From assembly GCA_030550585.1 (NCBI GenBank), contig JAUQPB010000004.1, positions 99,883-163,882 on the forward strand: a stretch of DNA of 64,000 nt, given 5' to 3'. Both the position numbers and the translations under genes were made by a program. The stretch comes from Thermoproteota archaeon (GTDB taxonomy: Archaea > Thermoproteota > Thermoprotei_A > Sulfolobales > Ignisphaeraceae). The notes beneath the pieces are model-generated. The model did not search any database. It saw only the letters and a list, made by a program, of their open reading frames with translations, and was not told where the DNA came from. This document shows, in pieces, positions 37,441 to 45,113 of the stretch; position 1 is the stretch's first letter; the number at the start of each line of letters is the position of its first letter.

Positions 37441-38734
37441 ATCTACCCCTCTTACTCGTAACCCTCCACTCAAGGTTCTTCGAAGCCAACGCCTTTAGGG
37501 TGCCATATGCATGTATAATCGATGTGTAGTATATGAATAGAAGTGCATTGCCTGCCACTACAAAGGCGTTGCCCACTCCATAACCCTCAATAACACAGCC
37601 GGCGATAACCAGCGATTCTATTCCTATGAGCCATACATAGACCCCCATAGGCCATACAAGACCTAGGCCAACGCCAAATAATGTGCTGAGTATTGGTGGA
37701 ATAAATGTGGCTATGTACACGAATATGCCTTGTGTGTAGAAAAGCCCGTGGAGTATATAGCCAAGCTTGTGTGATAGATCTATATCTCTGTCGAGCACCA
37801 CGTCGAGGAAGGTGGATAGAAATTCTCTCAGTGTGCCAAACGACCATCTGATTTGCTGTCTTATAAAGGCTTTCTGCGACTTGGGTACACTTCCATTTGC
37901 ATATAGATTGTGTGTGGCAAAGTAGTTCAGCTTTTTCCTAGTTTTTAAAAGATCTATAGTCCATCTAAGATCTTCAGCTAGGCTCCCCTCTCTAAAGAGA
38001 ACATCTTTGAATAGCTCATATCTAATGAGTGCACAGGAGCCTGTGAATATAGGGAACATTTCATCGACTTCTCTTCCAGCCATGAATATTATTGCACCTG
38101 CTTGAGCAGCTCTGTAGAGTATGCCAAACAGTGTTTCCGAGCCTTTGGAGTGTCTCTGATGCCCTTGCACAACATCTGCTCCAGTCTCGATGGCAATATC
38201 AACATACTTTTTGAGCATGTCTCTTGGGAGCTCAAAATCAGCGTCTAGAATCATTACATACTCTGGACTGTGTTTCTCTAGGGCTTGCAGAGCTGTGTTG
38301 AGTGCCCCAGCCTTGAGCCCCCTCCTCTCATATCTTTTGATGTGTATCAGCCTCCCACCCGACCTTAGCGCTAGCTTCGATATCTCTGCCGAGATTGTTG
38401 GGTCTGTAGAGTCGTCTACAACCACTATTATGTAGTTGGGGTAGTCTAGCTCGAGATTCTTTTGCAGTGTGTGGATAGCTTCATAGTCGTTGTAGACAGG
38501 TACCACTATAGCGACACGAGGATAATACTCTTTCCTGTGTGTGCCATTCCCCGTGTTGTTTGGGTTGTTGCGAAGCTTGAAGGAGAAAAAGCTTAGAATG
38601 CTTGAGTAGTACCATATTGCATAGACTGTTAGAACAGCTATGCTGATATAGTATAGGGCGATGCCCACATCTCGAAAAAGATTCGCGAGAAAGGTTTCCC
38701 ATGCCTTGAGCTCCAACTCATAGATGCTCGCCAT
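37418..38734 (-). CDS. Membrane GT2 glycosyltransferase (cellulose-synthase-like)
   Basis: A 438-residue processive-type glycosyltransferase. One N-terminal helix precedes the GT-A domain: V-A-I-V-V-P-V-Y-N-D, D-D-S-T-D, the metal site D-A-D near residue 175, and the acceptor motif R-Q-Q-I-R-W near 290. Four helices follow at the C-terminus. It should polymerise or add sugar at the membrane. In this operon it may build a glycan on, or lipid-linked for, the sorted surface protein. It starts two bases after the wHTH gene. Confidence 0.82.
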   Translation of the reverse strand: MASIYELELKAWETFLANLFRDVGIALYYISIAVLTVYAIWYYSSILSFFSFKLRNNPNNTGNGTHRKEYYPRVAIVVPVYNDYEAIHTLQKNLELDYPNYIIVVVDDSTDPTISAEISKLALRSGGRLIHIKRYERRGLKAGALNTALQALEKHSPEYVMILDADFELPRDMLKKYVDIAIETGADVVQGHQRHSKGSETLFGILYRAAQAGAIIFMAGREVDEMFPIFTGSCALIRYELFKDVLFREGSLAEDLRWTIDLLKTRKKLNYFATHNLYANGSVPKSQKAFIRQQIRWSFGTLREFLSTFLDVVLDRDIDLSHKLGYILHGLFYTQGIFVYIATFIPPILSTLFGVGLGLVWPMGVYVWLIGIESLVIAGCVIEGYGVGNAFVVAGNALLFIYYTSIIHAYGTLKALASKNLEWRVTSKRGRYERLYKD

Positions 38735-38736
38735 GG

Positions 38737-39795
38737 CTATATCCCTTGACAGTTGATGCCGAGAATCTCCCCAGCTTTTCTAACCCCTTCACTATCTGGA
38801 ATAAAAACAACTGTTTTTCTAGGTCTTTTAGATCTGCACACCTTGACCAACCCATGTTGCTCTAAAACATATAGATGCCACGATAAAACAGCTTTAGATA
38901 TTTTCAAAGACTCCATAAGCTCGTTGAATGTTGCTGCCTTAATCTCTAAGAGTTTTTCGAATATCGCTTTTCTCACAGGATGGCTGAGCACCTCTTCGTA
39001 GCTGATGCGACTCCAGAGAGGGGCTATGACTGGTCTAGCCTTTTCACTTGGCTTCGCAGACTCTCTGAAGCTTCTAGCATTTCCTGCAAGTGTTGCTGTA
39101 AAGGCTATTGCAATAGCTGTCAACACCTTTGTGTGGTCCATACTGCCTGCTCTGTGCTTGGTATTGGCTAGGATCTCCAGCGACTTGGCTAGGAGGTCTA
39201 GATAGAAAGGGTTTTTCGTATCTGCATATACCCACACAGTGTTTAGCTTTATGCAGACCACAAACCCTTCCCCAATCTCTAATAAGCTTAGGAGCTTGTC
39301 TTGGTATAAAATCAGCGGGGACTCGATATAAGCAAACTTGTATTTAGACACGTTATAGTCGTATAAGCCACTCACATCCCCTCCTTCCACAAAGCTGGTC
39401 TCTACAATACTGCGCCACTTCGTAGATAGACTAAGAAGCGAGACACCGTTTAGTGTTGCCACAACCCTGCCACCGCTAGCAGCATAGTCTAGAATCTTAT
39501 TCGCTATATCCCCAACCTTCTCCGGGCCAAGCCAGTTAGGATCTACAAGTACAACAACATCGTATAGATCCAAATCCACGTCAGCTACATCATCTAGAGA
39601 AACAACGTCCCCCAAATAGTTGCCGTACATCTTTAAGAAGCTATTGAGATACATCTCATCATATTCGTCAGTAACAACATAGAGTATCCTTAGATTGTTA
39701 TGTACAGCCCCAGAGGAAGAAACCGATAAGAGAAGAGTTGCGATGAGCAGACATGCTAATGCAAAAAAGCCACGCCTATCTAGCAGTCCTGCCAA
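38737..39795 (-). CDS. Membrane-anchored sensor with cytoplasmic winged helix
   Basis: A 352-residue protein. A signal/anchor helix at ~8-28 leads to an outer domain with a Rossmann-like pattern (L-R-I-L-Y-V-V-T-D, D-V-V-V-L-V-D-P-N, G-G-R-V-V-A-T-L-N) similar to DUF4350/GATase-like domains. A second helix near 230 and an ArsR-like winged helix at ~265-345 (S-H-P-V-R-K-A-I-F, A-V-L-S-W-H-L-Y-V-L) follow. It could sense the surface state and regulate this operon. It overlaps the upstream gene by 20 bases. Confidence 0.65.
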   Translation of the reverse strand: MAGLLDRRGFFALACLLIATLLLSVSSSGAVHNNLRILYVVTDEYDEMYLNSFLKMYGNYLGDVVSLDDVADVDLDLYDVVVLVDPNWLGPEKVGDIANKILDYAASGGRVVATLNGVSLLSLSTKWRSIVETSFVEGGDVSGLYDYNVSKYKFAYIESPLILYQDKLLSLLEIGEGFVVCIKLNTVWVYADTKNPFYLDLLAKSLEILANTKHRAGSMDHTKVLTAIAIAFTATLAGNARSFRESAKPSEKARPVIAPLWSRISYEEVLSHPVRKAIFEKLLEIKAATFNELMESLKISKAVLSWHLYVLEQHGLVKVCRSKRPRKTVVFIPDSEGVRKAGEILGINCQGI

Positions 39796-40513
39796 AGCCG
39801 CTTACCACTAGCCTCATCTTGTTAAACAGCAGTGCAATCAATGTAAACAGTGCTATGGCTAGCATGGGGAACAGCCCTATCTCCGGAACCTCACTACCGT
39901 TAACATATGCTGTCTCGGCAACCCCTTCAGCATATATCTTATTGTTGTTGCCGTCTATATTCAGAGATATGCTATTCGATGGTCTGACCCCCACAATCTT
40001 TATCTCATCCCCACTATTGCCGTTGATTATTGTGGTGTCGTTGAATGTAAACTGTGTCCAGCTGGGGTTTGATGGTGGCACATATATTGTTAGGGTGGAG
40101 TAGATGCTCGAGATATCTACAGCCGTGTTTTTGATGGACACAACCACGTTGCTGAAATCATGTACAGCTACACCATTTTCGTTCTTAACTATCAGTCTCT
40201 GGACATATAGATTGCGTATGTCTGTCCAACCATCAGATCCTATCCATATTTTGAATTCAGAGGATGTGTTATCATCTATATTTTCTAGTATGACTGTCCA
40301 CCCTTTTCCAACTGTTATAGAGGTGCTTCCCACATTCACATCCCCTCTATCGCTTGTTACAACAAAGCTTATGCTCCCACTTATCACAGCATATCTGTTG
40401 CTATTCAACACAAAGCTTTTGTATTCAACGTACTGTGCATGTACATTTGCTACCATTAGCATTAGGGCTAGCACTGTGGCAACTATACCTAGCCCTATAT
40501 ACGATCTATTCAT
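39776..40513 (-). CDS. Surface protein with C-terminal VPEIG-type archaeosortase sorting tail
   Basis: A 245-residue protein. The signal peptide ends V-A-N-V-H-A near residue 26. The all-beta mature domain has several N-x-S/T sites. The C-terminus is a tripartite sorting tail: V-P-E-I-G at ~209-213, a hydrophobic helix of about 17 residues, then basic K-M-R and R-T-A-R. This matches PEF/VPXXXP-CTERM-like tails. It heads the operon encoding the archaeosortase, so it is the natural substrate. ATG 40513 follows a GGAGTGG ribosome site; GTG 40525 is less likely. Confidence 0.7.
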   Translation of the reverse strand: MNRSYIGLGIVATVLALMLMVANVHAQYVEYKSFVLNSNRYAVISGSISFVVTSDRGDVNVGSTSITVGKGWTVILENIDDNTSSEFKIWIGSDGWTDIRNLYVQRLIVKNENGVAVHDFSNVVVSIKNTAVDISSIYSTLTIYVPPSNPSWTQFTFNDTTIINGNSGDEIKIVGVRPSNSISLNIDGNNNKIYAEGVAETAYVNGSEVPEIGLFPMLAIALFTLIALLFNKMRLVVSGFGRTAR

Positions 40514-40594
40514 ATTGTCTACCACTCCATATCTACATTATCTTGTAAGAGCCTTATAATTCTTGACGCTCATGGCGCAAAACGGTTTAAAAAT

Positions 40595-40616
40595 TTTATA
40601 GTCCACACTATAAAAC
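40595..40616. promoter_or_regulatory. Inverted repeat containing back-to-back TATA-like elements
   Basis: TTTTATAG, six bases, then CTATAAAA: a perfect 8-bp inverted repeat about 80 bases before the archaeosortase operon. A second TATA-like TTATAA lies nearer at about 40551. It may be an operator for the operon's wHTH protein or a bidirectional promoter. Confidence 0.4.
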
Positions 40617-40729
40617 AGGTATGGATATTGCAAGTAATCGCATATTTCTGCTCCTCAGCTATAGCAATGGTTTGCATTGGTGTTGTTGCTATGGTTTTGC
40701 TGGGTTTTGCCCAAGGTTTTTGCGTTGTT

Positions 40730-41506
40730 TTAGCCGGTTTCAATGCTTTGTTTGTCTAGGGCAGCGCCTTTTCTAAGGATGTTTGCTAGCCATGCTGTGT
40801 AGAGGTTTTCTAGCTGCAACTGTTTCAGTTTCTCAACAACTTTTTCCACATTGTATTTGACTCTGTGTATTGTGAATGTGTTTGTCTCTGGATCGAATAT
40901 GGCGAAAGATGCTCTTGGGTCTCCGTCTCTGGGCTGTCCACAGCTGCCTGGGTTGAGGACTAGTACCCCGTCTACCTCTGTCTTCATCGGCTTATGCGTG
41001 TGTCCAACAAGAACAGTGTGTGCATCTACCGGCCTCGCCCTTTTGCCTAGTGAGAACTTTGATTCTGTGAGCTGCTCTCTAAGAACCGTGGTCGGCAGGT
41101 TTGGCTCTAGATATCCGTAGAGAGGGTTTCTGGGGCTTCCGTGGACAAGATAAATCTTTTTTCCGGAGACCTCTCTAACAACTTTTGTTGGCAGGCTCTT
41201 CAGCCACTCGATCTGCTCTCTAGACAAGAGCCTCTTGGATATGAACTCCCTTGTATAAACACTAAGCTCGTGGATAGCCGGGCCACATCTACAGTCAACG
41301 CCATAGGCAACAGCATAGTCGTGGTTGCCCACAACAATTGCATCTGGCCTAAGATCTCTAACCATGTCGATGACCATGTGGGGCTCGGGGCCATAGTCGA
41401 CCAAATCCCCTAAAACCCATACATAGTCCCATCCACTAGCACTCTCCAAAACGGCTCTAAGCGCATCTGCATTGCCATGCACATCAGATATTACGAGAAT
41501 CCTCAA
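40730..41506 (-). CDS. YfcE-like metallophosphoesterase
   Basis: A 258-residue calcineurin-like phosphoesterase with V-I-S-D-V-H-G-N near the N-terminus, G-D-L-V-D-Y-G-P, G-N-H-D, H-G-S-P-R and V-G-H-T-H. Longer than the 1393-1962 enzyme and of a different subgroup that also includes proteins annotated as diadenosine tetraphosphatase-like. The extra C-terminal ~60 residues are helical. Substrate unknown. Confidence 0.85.
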   Translation of the reverse strand: MRILVISDVHGNADALRAVLESASGWDYVWVLGDLVDYGPEPHMVIDMVRDLRPDAIVVGNHDYAVAYGVDCRCGPAIHELSVYTREFISKRLLSREQIEWLKSLPTKVVREVSGKKIYLVHGSPRNPLYGYLEPNLPTTVLREQLTESKFSLGKRARPVDAHTVLVGHTHKPMKTEVDGVLVLNPGSCGQPRDGDPRASFAIFDPETNTFTIHRVKYNVEKVVEKLKQLQLENLYTAWLANILRKGAALDKQSIETG

Positions 41507-41704
41507 AGTCCCACCACCAAAGATATTTCCGGAGAAGCCAAATAAACAACAATTATCTAGCTACATAAATAGATGTATAATAGATGTATAGATGCGGCCA
41601 CAACACAACTGGCTACCCTAGACCCTGCCCACCACCAATGATAGGCACAGGTTTAGTGCCATCACTTCTATGCCTACAGTAGATGATGGCTACAGAGAAT
41701 CTCT

Positions 41705-41992
41705 TCACATCCTCAGCTCCGTCTTCTCCCTACCAGACTCAACCAGCCACACACCAAGCTTTCTAGCCTCCTCAACAGCATCTGGTGTTGCCCTCAAACA
41801 ATACACTACAACAACTGTTTTACCCGGGAACCTCTCTGGCTGGGCCCTCCTAGCCTCCCCAACCATCTCAACAACTCTCCTAACAGTTTTCGCCCCAACC
41901 CTCGTCCTGGCCTCCCCAACAACTGTCACAACACCGTTTGTCCCATAGACATCAAATTCTCTATTAGCTATGACGAATGTGATTTGGGGCAA
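41705..41992 (-). CDS. Solitary PD-(D/E)XK nuclease-like domain
   Basis: A 95-residue protein resembling the C-terminal nuclease domain of crenarchaeal coiled-coil/nuclease proteins (COG5493-like). The Asp is in E-F-D-V-Y-G, the next strand reads V-V-G-E-A-R where E-x-K is expected, and a final strand V-V-V-V-Y-C is followed by A-R-K-L-G. Lys to Arg at the third site may reduce activity. The usual N-terminal coiled coil is missing. It is divergent from the helicase gene, about 50 bases away. Confidence 0.5.
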   Translation of the reverse strand: MPQITFVIANREFDVYGTNGVVTVVGEARTRVGAKTVRRVVEMVGEARRAQPERFPGKTVVVVYCLRATPDAVEEARKLGVWLVESGREKTELRM

Positions 41993-42044
41993 AGGTTTTG
42001 ATCTAATTAAAGAAAGTTTAAAAACTGTGTGGCTTTTAAAATGA

Positions 42045-45000
42045 TTGAGGGTGAAGCTAACGAGTCAATTATCACATATGCTTTTCTATCAAAAGCTTGT
42101 TGAAGAGCAGCTTAAAGAGATGGAGTCTTCTAAGACACAAGGATTGTTGAGGTATGTTGTTTTCTGTTTTGGGCCGTCGTGTAAAGAAAGAGTTTTTTCT
42201 CATAGTGTCATGGGCTATGAGATTCGGGTGGTTCCTAAGACTCAGGTGGATCAAAATGTTTTGGGTAGGCTTATCAGTGATGGTATGCTAGTTGAGCTTG
42301 GCAAGGTGGATGGCGCTACTATTTACACTACTTTGCATGGGGATTTGGTGTTTAGGGTTTTGAGGGGCAGAGCTTATGAGGATGATTTGAATGGGAGGTG
42401 GGTTGGAGGTTTCAACATAGATATTGAGTATGAGTATGCACCTGATTTTGGGGCTAGAAGTGTTTCTTCAGATCTGAAGAATGTTTTGGCGAGGTTCTTC
42501 ATAGATAATGGTGTGAAAAAAGACATTGCAGAGAGGTTTTGCGAAGCCATTGTAGAGGGGCTTCATAGAAGCGGGTATCAGAAACTGGCTGAGTGGCAGC
42601 TGAAGGCCATAGAAAGAATTTTGATGGCATCAAAAGAGAGGAGATACTTCGTCATATCAGCGCCAACAGCTACAGGCAAGACCTTGGTATTCCAAATTGT
42701 TGCAATAGCCCATTCACTTTTATTCAAATATCGAGGAAATCAAAATAGGGTTCTAATAGTATATCCAAGGAGGGCTCTTCAAAAGCAGCAGTTGGGGAGA
42801 CTGGTAAAACCCCTTTACTTCATAAATAATAAACTTAAAGAGCTTGGGCTCCAACGATACACGGTAACCTTGGCTGTTGACAGCGGGGTTAGATATGGAT
42901 TAGAACCTCTTTTAGAGGGGAAATATATAGACACGGGAATTCCATGCCCAGAAAACGATAAGCTAACAATACGTGCACTATATAAAAACAATTTCGCTAT
43001 AAGATATGAATGCTCGGATAATAAGCCGCTGGATTTTCTTGTAGGAATAGTGTATACCAAGGAAGATAGGGATGAGGTAGCATTTAAAAAGCCGGACATA
43101 CTAATCTCCAATCCTTGGACTGTTGAACAGCGTTTGTTGCATCCAAAAAGCGAATACCAGCAACTATATAGAGGGTGTGGAGTCGTAATATTGGATGAAG
43201 CGCATGTTTACATAAACGTGAACTACGTACCACTAACAGCAATACTTAGATTACTTATTCAATTACGTAAAATCTATGATGAAGAACCTCTTGTTATAAC
43301 ATCATCTGCCACTATCCCACTATCAGATGTTGAAGACCTTGTTAGATGGATGTTTGGTGTAAGCAAACAGTCTGTTGAAAGTCTAGACTATGAGGAGCTT
43401 GAGCCAAGGCATGAGGAGCAACGTAGACTTAAGATTATTGTTACACTGCTTCCATATAGACGAAGCATTGAAACAATGTTGCATGGGATTATACAGCTCC
43501 TACTCCTAATACAGATGGGCAGAAGGCTAAAATCCATAGTATTCATTGATAGCATAAGCGAGACAGGCACAATAATGGACTACATAACAACAACATTTAA
43601 GTATAGAAGAGGTGTTGAACTCTGTGACCACATAAACCAAGTTTCCTGTAGAAATCACGAATACGATAAGTTGACGCCCAGAGATGCTCTCACAAGAGAT
43701 AACAGTGATTACAGCTGGGCCCATCTAATCGATTTATCAAATATGCAATATGTAAAGGATTTGATTGAAAAGCTCAGCACATTGATCAACCACGTAGGTT
43801 TGCATCATGGTGGATTAAACGAAGAACAGAGGCGCGAGATTGAAAAGAATTTTGAGACCGGCTTGCTAAAAACATTGATAGCTACATCGACACTAGACCT
43901 GGGGATGGACTATGACGACGTCGCATTCATTGTACAATACAAAGATCCCATAAGCGATGAAGCGCTGGAACAAAGAGTTGGAAGAGCTGGTAGAAAGGAA
44001 AATACCTATAGAATCTCGCTAGCATTTTACATACCTACGCTAACCCCCATGACAATACAAAGGTTTTTCAGTAGACCACAACAGAAAAAGGATGTTGCGT
44101 TACCCGATGAACTCACACTTGAATTAGTCTTTCTCCAACACGTTCTAGAATATCATATTATTCAGCAACTGAAAAGCTCTATACTCAATGGCAAAATAGG
44201 TGAGGTTAGATTAGATGAAGCTAAAAACATTATGATTCAATACATCGCCGAGTCGCTGAATAGCCAAAATATACTATGGCTGAGAAGATGGGGAGTTAGA
44301 GACGAGCTACTAAGGAAACTATCGCAAGCAGACTTCCTTAAACTAATGAAAATGCTTAAAGAACAGCTAGAAGCAGTAAAACCAATAGAGACATGGAAAG
44401 AATTTAGAAAGGAGATTAAAAAGCTATTAAAAGAATATGAAGCAGCAAAAAAGAGACCCCTAAAATTCTTAAGAGAGAGCCAAGAAATCAAACTCATTTT
44501 GCAGAGATACGGTATTAATTTGAAAGATAATAAGAAGGAAATAATCAGGTGTACAAAGGATGTACTAAAAGAGATATACAATATAGTGAAAGATGTTGAG
44601 AAAGATGTAACTAGGTTTGAAAACTCAAGTGCTTCATATGTTAACATATCATCTATTCAATCATATTTGCATTCTCTAATTCAAGAATTGTATAATAAAC
44701 TTAACAAAAAACGAGATTTGGAAGGTTGCAAAACTATGTCAATGTTCCCTAGTAAAATGTCTGTTACAGACATCGACAGAGTCGATAAAATTATGGTTAA
44801 ATGTGTATTGCCAGAAATATACAATGTCGAGTTAATGAGAATACGCAAACGCTTAGAGCCATTTTTTAATCTATTAAGAAGTAGTATTGAAAAGAGCTCT
44901 GCATCATTACTTATGGCGATAAGCGAATTCATCAATTTTAGCGGGTATGATATTGAAGAGTGTAATAAAATCGATGCGATTAAACTGAGCATGTGTTGGT

Positions 45001-45101
45001 ATATGGTTCTACGTGATGAGTTCTTCAACATAATGTCTAAGATTATTCCCATAACCTTTGCCTGGGAAAGCATAGATACTGTAGGTCTTAGGCCTTTGTG
45101 A
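42045..45101 (+). CDS. DEAH-box SF2 helicase, DISARM DrmA-like
   Basis: A 1018-residue superfamily 2 helicase. Walker A A-P-T-A-T-G-K-T ends near residue 213, D-E-A-H near 383-386, S-S-A-T near 427, H-H-G-G-L and T-S-T-L-D-L-G-M in domain 2, and Q-R-V-G-R-A-G-R near 645. A long charged helical C-terminus follows. The partner gene starts 12 bases downstream and encodes DUF1998 and PLD domains, the DrmA-DrmB-DrmC combination of DISARM defence. TTG start with TATA-like GTTTAAAA about 25 bp upstream. Confidence 0.7.
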   Translation: MRVKLTSQLSHMLFYQKLVEEQLKEMESSKTQGLLRYVVFCFGPSCKERVFSHSVMGYEIRVVPKTQVDQNVLGRLISDGMLVELGKVDGATIYTTLHGDLVFRVLRGRAYEDDLNGRWVGGFNIDIEYEYAPDFGARSVSSDLKNVLARFFIDNGVKKDIAERFCEAIVEGLHRSGYQKLAEWQLKAIERILMASKERRYFVISAPTATGKTLVFQIVAIAHSLLFKYRGNQNRVLIVYPRRALQKQQLGRLVKPLYFINNKLKELGLQRYTVTLAVDSGVRYGLEPLLEGKYIDTGIPCPENDKLTIRALYKNNFAIRYECSDNKPLDFLVGIVYTKEDRDEVAFKKPDILISNPWTVEQRLLHPKSEYQQLYRGCGVVILDEAHVYINVNYVPLTAILRLLIQLRKIYDEEPLVITSSATIPLSDVEDLVRWMFGVSKQSVESLDYEELEPRHEEQRRLKIIVTLLPYRRSIETMLHGIIQLLLLIQMGRRLKSIVFIDSISETGTIMDYITTTFKYRRGVELCDHINQVSCRNHEYDKLTPRDALTRDNSDYSWAHLIDLSNMQYVKDLIEKLSTLINHVGLHHGGLNEEQRREIEKNFETGLLKTLIATSTLDLGMDYDDVAFIVQYKDPISDEALEQRVGRAGRKENTYRISLAFYIPTLTPMTIQRFFSRPQQKKDVALPDELTLELVFLQHVLEYHIIQQLKSSILNGKIGEVRLDEAKNIMIQYIAESLNSQNILWLRRWGVRDELLRKLSQADFLKLMKMLKEQLEAVKPIETWKEFRKEIKKLLKEYEAAKKRPLKFLRESQEIKLILQRYGINLKDNKKEIIRCTKDVLKEIYNIVKDVEKDVTRFENSSASYVNISSIQSYLHSLIQELYNKLNKKRDLEGCKTMSMFPSKMSVTDIDRVDKIMVKCVLPEIYNVELMRIRKRLEPFFNLLRSSIEKSSASLLMAISEFINFSGYDIEECNKIDAIKLSMCWYMVLRDEFFNIMSKIIPITFAWESIDTVGLRPL

Positions 45102-45113
45102 GGTAAGGCGCCT

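Noticed and set aside
40628..40759. Short hydrophobic plus-strand ORF (TTG start) near the inverted repeat
   Set aside because: Looks like a membrane helix but its distance from the TATA-like element is wrong and it overlaps the 3' end of the phosphoesterase gene.
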